Shown in pieces: positions 23,027-34,086 of a DNA stretch of 64,000 bases. The position numbers and the translations under genes were made by a program. The stretch is from Brachypterus glaber (taxonomy: Eukaryota > Arthropoda > Insecta > Coleoptera > Kateretidae): positions 44,251,365 to 44,315,364 of the forward strand of contig OY294047.1 of assembly GCA_958510825.1 (NCBI GenBank). Direction: 5' to 3'. Position 1 is the first letter of the stretch, and every line of letters starts with the position of its first letter. A model generated the notes under the pieces. That model did no database searches and was not told the DNA's origin. It worked only from the letters and a program-made list of their open reading frames with translations.

Positions 23027-23292
23027 AAACTCAATAATAACCCCCGCGTGGCTTTTACTTTATTGAGTGGATAATTATTTATTTTACCCACCCAACTGTC
23101 ACTTGTCAAATTATTTTCTTGCAAATGTCATTAAAATTTTTAATAAAAATATGAATTCCTAAGCTATTTATTGGATAAAACCTTGTATGGCACTCATGGG
23201 TAAACCGATATTGCCGTCTCGAAAATTAACCTGCGAGGCGTCAGCCAATATGGGCAATATCTTACTTTACCCACTAGTACCATAAATAACTA
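22971..23292. repeat. MITE-like repeat M1, copy 1
   Basis: Nearly identical to 38268-38609: both run from TTTTTATCCAATAC to ACCATAAATAACTATT. The inner part is self-complementary (ATGGGTAAACCGATATTGCC facing GGGCAATATCTTACTTTACC). The copy supplies the end of a possible exon starting at 22856. From 23293 to 24503 only the M1 empty site near 23850-23900 is seen. Confidence 0.8.
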
Positions 23293-24503
23293 TTAATCTT
23301 GAAATAATTTTGCAATGTGGATTTTTGCCCCAAGTCTATCCAAAGAGCAAAAAAAAGTATTTATTTCGAATATTTAAAAATGCCAACTTTTCATTTACAA
23401 CGTCTCTATAAAAAAGGTATTATCGTAAAAAAAATTGCGTACATTACTCTTGCAAAAATGGTAGTTTTTAAAACGCTCTCCACTGCGTTTCAGGTGTAAT
23501 CCCTAAACTCGTTTCGAAATGCTGCATTTTTATGCTACTGTTTTTGTACTTGATTTGTAATATACTGTTAGGTTTGTTCTTTTACAAAATACTAAAAATT
23601 AGGTTTTATGTATATTTTTATTTAGTTTTGTACTGCCAACAAAGCAAAATTAACATTTATGTCCACAAAAGTTTGTGACAACAAGTGTGTTTTTAAAACA
23701 TTTGATGTGGTTTATAAACCAAGTATACGTGTCGTGCAAAATAAAGTTCTAAATTTAAATATTTATATTTAGACAGCCTCCTTTAATTTATTAAAAGAAG
23801 CTTTAAAAAAATATAATCCATGAATTAAAGAATTTTTATGTTTTTTCACTACTAGCAATAATAATTTTTTCTCTCCTAGTAGGAGTAAATTTTATAAACA
23901 ATTGATTCCTGCCACTTTAGATGTTTTAGTTCTTTGTGCAATTTTTACTAATTAAACCCAAGAAAATAGCTTGAAATAACTTTTTATTTATTAAATATAA
24001 TTAATTATAATTATTGCCAATTAATACAATCAATAATTATAATTATAATTATGAAAAAAATAAAAAAAAAATTAAATTTTTAAACGTCCGTTTAAAGTAT
24101 TTATTTGAGCAAATGTCATTGATCAAGGCTACTTAATTTTTATGAAAATTTCGAGAAATATAATTTCTATTAATAATTTACTTTATTATTTGAATAAAAA
24201 TAGTTAAATAGTGCTAGTAGTGAAAAAACTAATATATAAACTACGGTAGAGAAGACTATTATAGCCTCGCACTCTTAAATCGCTCGGCTATAAAAAATGT
24301 CTTCGCTACCTTGATATATAATTACTATTTAAAACAAAAAATAATTTTTTTCTTCATTGTTTTTTTTTCGAAACACAGAAAATAAAAAAATTAAAAATAA
24401 ATCTTTTTTATAAAAACTAAAAAATTCAAAAACAAATTGAAATCAAAAATGGTTGTCACACCATTTTACTACCTTACTCCACCACCATTTTAAACAAAAA
24501 CCA

Positions 24504-24755
24504 CACACAGAAAAATATTGTCTTAAATCAAGACTGTCATTTGTATATAACGAAAAGAAATTATTGTCTTCAAAGTAAGGCTGAAGGACCTCGGTCGATG
24601 GCCTTTTGGGTAACCAATAAAGAACTTTATTATTATTGTGCTTCAGATATGAAAGGATAAGAATCTGATATGTTTGAAAGGAGAATATATTCTCAAATAT
24701 CTTCGTTATATACAAATCACAATATTCTTAATTTAAGACAATACTTTTCTGTGTG
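24504..24755. repeat. TIR MITE M2, copy 1
   Basis: The ends are CACACAGAAAAATATTGTCT and AGACAATACTTTTCTGTGTG (inverse). Both ends contain the motif GTCTTAAAT or its inverse. A second copy is at 42639-42826. The minus-strand ORF at 24443 overlaps it and is not a gene. Confidence 0.7.
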
Positions 24756-25217
24756 CATCCCATCCGAGAACTTTGAATAAGAAACATGTGCAAATTTGTA
24801 GTGTGGCTATTGACTGCTCATACATATCAAAGTCTTTATCTCAAAGCATTTTAGAGTAATCGTGGTCACACATTTTCCCGGACAGACAGACCGACAAACA
24901 GATTTTTTTTCGCGGAAATAGTATTTTTGCATACAATGTTTTAAAGTATACATGTATAATGCAATATATTGCATTATACATGTCTATATGTATAATGCGA
25001 TGAAAAATAAAAACATACTCAGTTTTATGAAAGATTGATTAACAATATTTTAAATTTTGTTTAAATTATAGCATCCTTTAGAGAGTTTTAGTCTCGAATT
25101 AATTTTATAAAATAAATAAATATACTTATACTATAGGTTATAGAACAATATAAATATCTTTGAAATCTTATAAACATACTAAATTATTATAATAACACTA
25201 GCTTACAAATTTTAACT

Positions 25218-25784
25218 TTTTTCCTGCGCGCCAATTCTTTTTAATATTTTCTTACGTGTTTTTATTTAAACCGTCAACGAAAATTTTTTTAATTTGCGAA
25301 CATCGGAGATATTTTGGTGAATCGGTTGGATTCATAGCTATTTTTTATATTTTTACTTAAAAACTTGTATGCGTGGGTTTTTATGGTTGCTAAAACCGAA
25401 TTTTCTATCAAAATTTAAAAATTCAATATGGCGGATTCAGAATGGTTGCAAAATTTCAATAATTTAATTTATTCTTCTAAAAAAAGTGGTATCTGGGGTT
25501 TTTAATGTCGCTATTGATTTACAAAGCCAAATATAATTTTAAAAAAATAGATATGTATATTTAAAACAATTTTTTTAAATTTTGTCGCTATTTTGAATTC
25601 GCCATATTGAATATTAAATTTTTGACATTAAATTCGGTTTTAGCGACAATGATTCCATCCTATGCAGGCAAATATTTCCAATATTCACCAAATTTAATTA
25701 TTTTTCTTATCCGATTCGAATTCAGCGAATAAAAATACGTGATAAAATGTAATAAAAAAAATTGGAGCGCAAAACTTTTGTAAA
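25218..25784. repeat. Fold-back element (GCGCGCCAATT / AATTGGAGCGC arms)
   Basis: The left CTGCGCGCCAATTCTTTTTA...TTACGTGTTTTTA faces the right TAAAAATACGTGATAAAAT...AATTGGAGCGCAAAAC. The inner AAACCGAATTTTCTATC and CAATATGGCGG face CGCCATATTG and TTCGGTTTTAG. It is non-coding. A short perfect hairpin around ATTGCATTATACATG lies at 24947-24982. Confidence 0.65.
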
Positions 25785-26033
25785 CTGGTGTAGTTACACA
25801 GGAATAGAAAATAGTAACAAAGTATTTTTGGTAACTAATAAAGGGTTGTCCTCAATTAGTTAATGTAACTAAAATTTAGTTAATTTAAGTATTTTAAATA
25901 GTCTGTTCACTTCTCTCCGTGTACTCAGTATGGTAGTGGGACAAAATGGAGAGAATAATTAAAATTTTTATAATTTTAATTAAATTTTTTTATGTAAAAA
26001 TCTTTATATTAAATATAACAATGTTAACAATAG

Positions 26034-26186
26034 GTGGTGGTATGAATTCTTGTACGAGAAAATGTTGTAAAGAAGCCAGAAGAGTGCACAAAGCTTTGAG
26101 CAAAAACAAACGCCATGATAACAGTAGTCTTTTGCACGAAATTGATGCTGCTTTAAACACTGCTAAGGGTTTTTTGCTTTCTACAG
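26034..26186 (+). CDS. Possible alternative CAP exon or first exon (MNSCTRKCCKEARR...)
   Basis: The segment between AACAATAG and ACAG|GTTGGT is open in phase 1 and leaves in phase 1, a 153-nt symmetric unit. From Met at 26042 it reads MNSCTRKCCKEARRVHKALS and continues into a helical-looking stretch ending AKGFLLSTG. Joined to 48045 this would read LSTGIWSPG. The frame is also open upstream to an ATG at 25946, so it could be a first exon with its start there or at 26042. An Inr-like TCAGT lies at 25926-25930, about 115 bp before Met 26042. The acceptor has a poor pyrimidine tract and the donor is weak. Confidence 0.3.
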
Positions 26187-26189
26187 GTT

Positions 26190-27590
26190 GGTGGTATGTG
26201 TTTTGTAACTAAAACATTTTTGTTAATAACCATATCATATTATCCATAGACAAAGAACGTAGATGAGCTGTCATCTCAAGGTTATATACAAATTTACGAG
26301 TCCTCTATTTTGATCGGAAGTTACGTCAGAAATCAGCCGGGAAATTTAAATTAGTGGGTAAAATGTAAATAAATAAACGACATAACCTTACTTTTTAATG
26401 TTTTCTTATGTTATATTAAAAAAAATCAAACTTACATAAAAAATATGATACTGCTGTCTGCAGGTAGCAGTCGTTTTATGTTTCTACAACTTTTTATAAA
26501 ACACGTCATTGCAAAGACTTTACTAGTTCTTTGAAAAAGCACTATAAAATATACAAAAAACACAGAAAGACTTTAAAAGTTCAAAAACGCTATTATATAG
26601 TCTATAATAAAATAAAATGTTCACCCTTCTAGCACAAAACACCAAACGCGTAGAAAAAATAACAGAAAAACCTCGAAAACAAACTCAAAACATACATAAA
26701 TTAGGTTATGTTAACCTGTTGCACGAATATGTTAGAGGTGTGTGCGAAGAATTATATTTTTATATTTAAATTACTGGTAAAAATAAATAAATATCTCTGT
26801 AGTATAACATATTGATTTAGTTTTTACATACATGTATATAACAAACTGTTGCAACAAAAGAACGACAAAAAGAAACTTTTACTGACTACTGAAGTGAAAT
26901 GAAAAGACACATCTCTAACAAAGAAAATATTCCTATCTAACGCAACACAGTGTTACCAACATAAAATATATATTTTTTTACTTTATGTTGGACAATTGGA
27001 ATCAAAATGGAGGACGCATTTAGTCGGGACGCAGAAGTATGCGTAGACAGTCAAAAATCAATCTATTTGTTTATTTTGTCTATGAATATATCCTATACTA
27101 AAACTAAATTTATAGTCTAGGCCTTGCTATTCTGTTTACTTAAATGTATCATGTTATACTGATAAATAATAAAAAAGTGTTGAATGTTGTCAAACGAAGA
27201 CGAAGTCCGAGTTTCATAATACGTAGAGTACGTAAACACAATTTAGCACGTTTTACATATAATATTTTTTTCAGTAAATTAAAATTATTAACTGTGTTAC
27301 GAAATATGACACTTTTCTTATAATGAAACAATGCACTATTTCTTTTTCTAGGAAAAAATACGTTTTACTAACTAAAGCAATACAGTTAAACATAAGTTTT
27401 AAATGTAATGAACATTGCCCAACATAATTGACAAGTTAAGTATCTTCAACCCCTATTAAATAGAGGAAGCCATATATCCGTATTTCCTGCTGGCATTTTA
27501 CACTTTTTATTATTCCTAGACTATTTGTAAACATACGCATATAGGGTATAAAACACCAAAAATCGTAAATTTTACACACAAGGAAGTTAT
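26190..27590. other. Intron stretch with no recognisable gene
   Basis: I see only a loose inverted pair (CCATAGACAAAG near 26245 and TTTGTCTATGAATATATCC near 27076) and a few CpG-bearing words. The 60-codon minus ORF at 27149 has no features of a protein. Confidence 0.5.
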
Positions 27591-27798
27591 TACTAAAAAC
27601 AAACCGTGAAGATATGTAATGCTACGTACATATTCCAACATATACTATTCACAATAAATGGTATATTGCATTTGCCCAAATACTTAAAAAAAAAATATTT
27701 TCAAAAAAAAAATTAAAAAAATACATTTTTTTAAAAAAAGATTTTTTTTGAAAAACTAAAAATTAAAAAAAAAATATATATATTTTCTATAAATTTTT

Positions 27799-29275
27799 GG
27801 GGTCGCTGAATTTGAATCCGGGATTGGTTTGACTCGGCCAGATTGCATTTCGTTCCCAAACTCAAAAAAGTATTGAAAAGTGTTTCAACTTTCATTACTT
27901 TTTTGTGAAATGCCCAGAGTACCAGCTTGAGAGTCTAGTATATAGCATCCTAAACTTGCTTTCATATAGCAAGAAAAATGTAAGACATTATTGAGAGGTT
28001 CAAAATATTTCTCAAAAGTTGAATGAAAAATGGGCGCTATAATTGTAGGTCTAAAAGTACTCATAATTATATCGAAATATGTATGCTATTTTATGTTAAT
28101 TTAAGGACTTATTATAATAGGTCCATTTTAAATACTAAATGCTCCCTAGTTCTAGACGGTAAATTAATAAACTATTGTAGGCCGATAATATACGCCTTTA
28201 TTTGATTTGAATTTAGAACGACCTAATAATGACCAACCTTATTTCGAAAATATATAGCTTATATTGGTTTAATTGAGAACATGCTATAAATAAACTATTT
28301 TAAGTCCAAAATATACTGCTTATATCGTCTAAATTTAGCTCGCTAATAATGATTCTATTTTTCGCAAGCAAATATTTCAAAATAGTATTTATTTTGTTTC
28401 TTTTTTCTTAACAGACGTTTAGTATCACTAAAGTTTTCAGAATGGATGCACGCCGCTTTGAAAATTTACGAATTGTAAATTCTTCTCAGGTCTTTCAAAA
28501 ATCGTCAAAAAATAGGAAAGAAAATTTGATTATTTAGCTTCTTTAAGAAGTAAAGAAGTACAGATCAAAAGTAAAAGTGACAGTGAATGCAGTGAAGTTT
28601 TAGAAGAATACAGGAGTGGTAGAAGAGAGCTGTTGTGGTGAAATCAGAAGTAGTGAAATAGTGAATAATAGTGAAAATGAGAGTTAAAATTATATTGAAA
28701 ATTTGTGTAAATAAGAGTGAAAGCGAAAGTAATGGCAGTGAGGAAGAGCATGAATGTGAAAATTTAAATTTTCAACAAAAATTATCTAAAGTGTGTTGTG
28801 ATACAAGTCTGAAGCACAAACAAATATATTGTACCTATTCTGATCCTCCTGTTTAAAAATAATAAACTTTTTTTACGTATATCACCTGTTTTATTTCTAT
28901 CAAAAATATAGATCAAAAATATACTGCTAAACTAGGTAGAAAATAGCATGATATTTTTCAGCTAATTTAGGTCATAAATATCATGCTATTTTTAAACTTA
29001 TTTGGATTAAAAATAGCATGCTATTCAGGTGCTATTTTAGGTCGATATTTTCGATCTATTATATGTCGAAAATAGCATGCTATTTTAGATTTCTAAATGT
29101 ATAAAAAAAAATAGGAATAAAAATGCGAGCTATATTAGGGCTAGATGTGTTCATTTGGGGACATTTTAAGGATGTTTCTAGACCATAAAAATAGCTCGCA
29201 TTTAGTGCACTAGTTTCGAGCTATTTTGGTTTTCTGGAATAGATCGAGTCAAACCAATTCAGCGACCCCCATAAC
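27799..29275. mobile_element. TIR element with GGGGTCGCTGAAT ends and a small internal ORF
   Basis: The ends are GGGGTCGCTGAATTTGAATC and the inverse of GACCCC: CAAACCAATTCAGCGACCCC. GATTGGTTTGACTCGG faces CGAGTCAAACCAATTC. The interior has many copies of AAAATAGCATGCTATTTT-like words (28940-29100). An ORF at 28671-28856, followed by AATAAA (28859), reads as a small acidic peptide of unknown function. A 170-bp relative lies at 32129-32300. Confidence 0.55.
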
Positions 29276-29620
29276 GTATAGAAATATTTGTGTGCCTGTG
29301 TAGATAATTTATATCACTGCTAATAAAATAGAAAAAATAAAATATCCATCAGCCGTTTATGTTTGAAAGTTTGAAGTTAAGGACTTTGATGGAAGGTAAA
29401 ACATCGGATTCGGATTTGAAGATGGTGCCAAATATATTTTAAGAATTAATAACATCCTCTGTTTATTTTAGTTCGCACGCAATTAACCATGCTTTATTTT
29501 TTTGTAAAATATTATCTACCTATCAGCCAAATTATTAAATAGTTTTATATTTATATTATAAATTTTATAAAATACTCAATTAGTAAAATACTAAATTTAG
29601 TTTCCATAACGTGAAATAAA

Positions 29621-30330
29621 TAGATATTTATAATACAAGGGCGAAAAGTTAATTTTTTCGATTGAGTAGGTTTTTAGAAGCCGATAGGGCCGGCCCGAGG
29701 GTAATAAACCTACGAAATCGAAATTTATCTTTTTGTCCGTGTATTATACAATATTTTTTATTCGATTGTTATTAATTATAATAAATTATTAAAATATACC
29801 TAATTTTCGCTACAAAAAACAACTGAATCGTTTCTTTTGCTTGCGGTTTCATCTTCAAATTAAAAAAGCTATAGCTTGGTGATTAATTTCTGTTAAAATG
29901 TGTCTGTTGTGAAAATGATACTTGTAAAACCGTTCTATGAATATTATAAATATTGAAAGTGATTTTACAATTGAAATTTTGTGTTTTTAATTTATTTTAG
30001 TGGGTGAATACAGATTAATTAGTTGACATATATTTTGAGGTTATGTTATGGAAATTTTTTTATTTTGTATGAAATGATTGTAATAACTGTATCTGGTCAA
30101 AAAGAACGGTTAGTTCAAGACCAATAGTGACCAAAAGGTCATATTTAATAATAAATATTAGAGTAAAGGTAAAGCATCTTCTTTTAAAAAACTTAAAAAT
30201 AACAAGTTTTAGTTAGCGGGCGAAAAAAAATCTTTTTGGCCCTAGGACCACAAAGTTCAACTTTTCGCCCGTAAAACATGAACAAAAAGTTTCGCTTTTA
30301 GAATCAATCGAATAAAAAAGATTTTATGAC
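29621..30330 (+). repeat. Dispersed repeat F1, copy 2
   Basis: Collinear with 52971-53690 and with the inverse of 6662-7612. It starts TTTATAATACAAGGGCGAAA, contains GGGCCGGCCCGAGGGTAATA, and ends near AATCAATCGAATAAAAAAGA. Each end carries its own GGGCGAAAAGTT/AACTTTTTGTCCG hairpin, so the family seems built from two fold-back modules. Confidence 0.7.
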
Positions 30331-31789
30331 CGTGTGGAAATAATGATTTTTAGTTTTAATCTAGTAAAATTATAAAAGTGGTAGTAAAAAATCTACTCTG
30401 CTTTACAAATTTGACATGACTTTTATTAAATAAATATTCATTTTTCGTTATAAATATTTTATTAAAAAAAAATTAATAAAAATATATTTTTTTAAAAGGA
30501 TTGACAGAAGAGTAAAAACCACCTTTACTTCTAAACATGTAAACTGTAAAAATGTTTTTTTTTTAATAATAAATTTAATTAATTACAATTAATTAATTAA
30601 TTTAATTTAATAACAAGTAGTATTAATGCTGAACTGATAAAAAATTTAATCATGTTTTAATTCTACGCTTTGATTGATAGGAAATAATTTCCTAATAATG
30701 TTTAAATAAATGTAAATTTCAATCAATCAAAAATTGTAAAATCGCTTCATTAAATTAACATTTTATAAACTTGTCAATCAAAATACTGCTTTTTGAGTAA
30801 AATTTAGTGTGTTAATTTTGCGAAATAGTCCAGGCGATAGTGACGCTGAAAAAGTTTTTCTGTCTCCCTGTCTGTCTGTCTGTTTTTCTGTAACGCTAAA
30901 AAATTTCAACAATATATTTAGGTATTTTATTTTGGATCAGTTTTTTTTTGGTTTGGACTTTTTTTAATGCGAGAGTGCTTTTTAATGAAAAAATAAATAA
31001 TAAATAAATAGTATATTATGCACCTAGTATGCGAACTAAGTCTTTAATGTTCGAGACTGAAGTTTTTCTGAGACGGACTCGACGCAAAAAATCAGTCGAG
31101 AACACTTAAAACAGTTCACATACGTGGTGCATATACTATTTTTTCTACTACCTAAAGCTAGTAACTACAAATATCAGTTTAAAAAAGTTTAAAAATTATT
31201 TTGACATAGCGGTCAGTTTGACAAAAGTTAGTAGTTGTGTCAAAATTTTTTCATTGTTGACCGTCGTCAATAAACAATGCTTAACAACGGTCATTAATAA
31301 ATGAGTTTTCTGATTTTATTGGTTGCCAAGGTAAACAAGCCTTGACAACGGTAGATAATATGTAAGCTAGCACTTAATTAGGTAGTAGAAAAAATATATT
31401 TTTATTACCAAATTACCAAATTTTTTCGAATGAAGAATTTACAGAACAAGTGATGACCAAAAAAAAACTCAGGAGATCAATTTTTCCCACTTTTTAAGAA
31501 CCTACCGACTATTCAAATTTTCCTTTAATTTACCTAGTTTTTCAGTGTGATTGGGTAGAGGTGTCCCCCCCCCCCAACCCCTCTTCAATAGCTTTGGCTC
31601 TGTAGCTCGCTTAACAATGATAATTTTATTGTAATAATTCAAAAACTTTTTTGATTTTTTTTAAATTTTCCTCATATCTATTTCTTTTACTTTTTTTGAA
31701 TTTTTTCATATTAAAGTATTGTTGGAAGGAGTATTTTTTAACCTACCGATCGGACTAACTGTAAAAACAGTTTTTAACCGGGCGTCTAA
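30331..31789. other. Intron stretch with simple repeats only
   Basis: A (GTCT)n tract lies at 30867-30885 and a run of C near 31567-31578. A matching run of G is at 35933-35944. An inverted pair around AATAGTATATTATGCACC (31008) and GGTGCATATACTATTTT (31125) marks another small fold-back repeat. No exon is evident. Confidence 0.5.
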
Positions 31790-31976
31790 AAACGTCCCGC
31801 TCTGAAACGTCGCGACGCGTCGACTTCAGTTGTTGCGCGTCTCTCGAATGCTGAAACACGCGTCCCACGTGAATCTGGCCACGCGTGTTTGTGTGCGATA
31901 CGAGCTCTGTGATTGGTTGTGATGATAATGTTTTTTGCCGTTTAAGTTTTGTTTTTCCTGCCCTTGGTTTTTAAAC
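31790..31976 (+). promoter_or_regulatory. CpG-rich internal promoter candidate with 5' UTR
   Basis: In a very AT-rich intron this stretch is markedly rich in CG dinucleotides. It contains TCGCGACGCGTCGAC, a CACGTG E-box and an inverted CCAAT box (GATTGGTT). It ends just before ATG 31977, which has a good insect context (AAACATGA). The combination suggests an alternative promoter for a shorter CAP isoform lacking the giant exon. No TATA box is evident. Confidence 0.4.
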
Positions 31977-32028
31977 ATGAAAGCACCCTCGCCGAGCTTT
32001 AAAGCAAGACCTTCAACTTCAACACCAA
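31977..32028 (+). CDS. CAP: Candidate alternative first coding exon of CAP (MKAPSPSFKARPSTSTP)
   Basis: The ATG at 31977 reads MKAPSPSFKARPSTSTP for 17 codons plus one base before the donor CCAA|GTGGGT. Phase 1 is what exon 48045 needs, and the join would read STPSIWSPGAKH. The peptide is proline-, serine- and basic-rich like the rest of the CAP N-terminus. The CpG-rich patch upstream supports a transcription start here. The donor is acceptable but not strong, and 16 kb of intron separates it from its partner. Confidence 0.45.
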
Positions 32029-32128
32029 GTGGGTTTTTAACTTTTTTTATTATTTTTTCTCTTAAATTAATAACACTAGGCAACACGGTTTTTTACCCTG
32101 ATTGGAGTCATATGATTTTAAACTAATT

Positions 32129-32300
32129 TTGGGTCGCTGAAACCGAATCTGGCCTCAGAATATTTCTATTCTAAGTTTTCTAAGAGAAATGAGATAAAAA
32201 TGTTAAAAAATCATTATTTTATCCCTCTTCTTTTGTTCTAAAATTATGGGAGATAAAAATATTCCGAGGACAAATTTAGATTCGGCGACTCAATATTAGT
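32129..32300. repeat. Small MITE related to the 27799 element
   Basis: It begins GGGTCGCTGAAACCGAATCT and ends AGATTCGGCGACTC (inverse), with further complementarity inside (CAGAATATTTCTATTC facing GGGAGATAAAAATATTCC). It lies about 100 bp after the candidate first exon at 31977. Stretch 32301-33450 shows nothing else. Confidence 0.6.
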
Positions 32301-33454
32301 TAAAAAATACCCAACTTAAAACATGGAAACTTTAAATTCATAGGTAGAATAAATAGGGAAATTATGAAAAAAAAAATATTAAAAAAAAAATGGATAATGT
32401 GATAAAACTAAGTATGGGTGGAGGGTAAGGAAAAGGGTGCATAAGGGGACAAGCTTATCGCCACGTACTCATGCTAAAAATTGTCAAAAATCCTTACTAG
32501 GGTTCAAAAATGAACTAAAAAAATGTTACGTAATATGGTTCTTATGTAATAAAGTAACATTTTTATGATGTAGAACCATTAAAAAAACAAACAAAAAATA
32601 CACAATATTTTGTTTTATAAATTATTTTTAAATTGGCATAATTGCCTGTACTAAAATTTAAAAAATAAGACGTGCTGGATTTTTTTTAGGTCAAATTTGG
32701 ATTCTGCGCCTTTAAATTGATAAGAATAATATATTTTTTGGGCTCGGGAAAAAAGTTTACACTGTGTACTTTAATTTTGTTTCTTTTTCATTTATTTACT
32801 TTTTACGAACAAACTAAGCAAAATAAAAAAATATTTGTATGAATATTTTTGTAGAGAATTTTATAATTTACAAATTAAGTCCTATAAAATTTTTATACAG
32901 ATTTGATAGTTTTGCCACAAAAGAGCAATTAAGTAAACTCTGCACTTTCATTTTAGCTTTTTATTTTTTTTCGCGTACTTACTCTGACAGTAGGTTCTTG
33001 ACATATAGATTTTTGAATTCCTCGTATTTTTTTTAATATACACTAAAATTTTCAAAATTCCACTCTTTTTTTTTAAAGATTTTGAAAAAAAACGTCATTT
33101 TTACCGATCGGGGCAAAAAAAAAGTTGAGATTTGTTGCCTAGTGTAATTAGTCGATAAATAATCATAATTAATATCCCCCTAGCATTAAAATATATATTA
33201 GACTAGATGTATCCAACTTGTATGGCAAGTTGTATGGGTTAAAGGCTTTGTTTTTGTGTTTTTACCTAACGAATGTTAGGGGTGATTTTCTTCCAAAAGG
33301 GATTATTTTAACGTGCAGCTTGACACTAAAATGTGCAGTCGGAAATTTGAATTTATGCGGTATAAAATACATTTATTAAAATTATTACATAAAAAGTAAA
33401 CAATAATTTCTAAATTTTTCACAAAAAAAAAACTAAGAATTAATAGTTATTTAT

Positions 33455-33590
33455 ATACCAATGGACTAAACTGGCTGTTTTAGTCCCGCTGCATTAGTGT
33501 TTCCTGAGCGAGCGTAGCGAGCAAGGGAAACAGAAATGCAAGGGACTAAAACAGCCAAGTTTAGTCCTGAGGTATATACACTAGTTTTTG
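33455..33590. repeat. Hairpin element (GGACTAAACTGGCTGTTTTA arms)
   Basis: TATATACCAATGGACTAAAC to GGGAAACAG folds almost perfectly on itself around GCGAGCGTAGCGAGC. A related AAGTTTAGTCCCG end occurs at 34328, so it may be one end of a larger element up to about 34390. Confidence 0.6.
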
Positions 33591-33815
33591 CAGGACCAAA
33601 CATAATTTAGGTAGGTAGATAAAATTAAAATTAAAAACCACGCGTCTAAAATCGGTTGTTTTATTTTCGTAATTTAATCAAGATGCCTGTAAATTGCGAA
33701 AAGTCAGTTTCATGGCTATCGCGATTTCAATTGTTTTTTAATATGGTTGACACAAACGTCAAAAAAATGGACGAAGATGATAAATTTTAAGTTATTTATA
33801 AATTAAAATAAATAA

Positions 33816-34086
33816 ATTGTATATTGTCAATACTAATGTTTATTGTTGGAAAAAATTATTTTAGATTGTTGCCTGATGCATTTCGAAGTTTTCTATACAA
33901 ATAACTTCATCTTCGGAGGCTTAAGACATGTCACACACCATTTTTGTGACACACCATTTTTGTGACATGTCTTAAGCCTCCGAAGATGAAGTTATTTGTA
34001 TAGAAAACTTCGAAATGCATCAGGCAACAATCTAAAATAATTTTTTCCAACAATAAACATTGGTATTGACAATATACAATTTATTT
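33816..34086. repeat. Palindromic element with a decayed hammerhead motif
   Basis: Bases 33816-33936 and 33962-34086 are near-perfect inverses around a short centre with CACACCATTTTTGTGA repeated. On the right arm, CCGAAGA (33980), stem GAAGTT/AACTTC (33988-34011), GAAA (34012-34015) and TGCATC follow hammerhead order, but the invariant U of CUGA is C. It may be a snap-back copy of a Penelope-type terminus. Confidence 0.6.
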
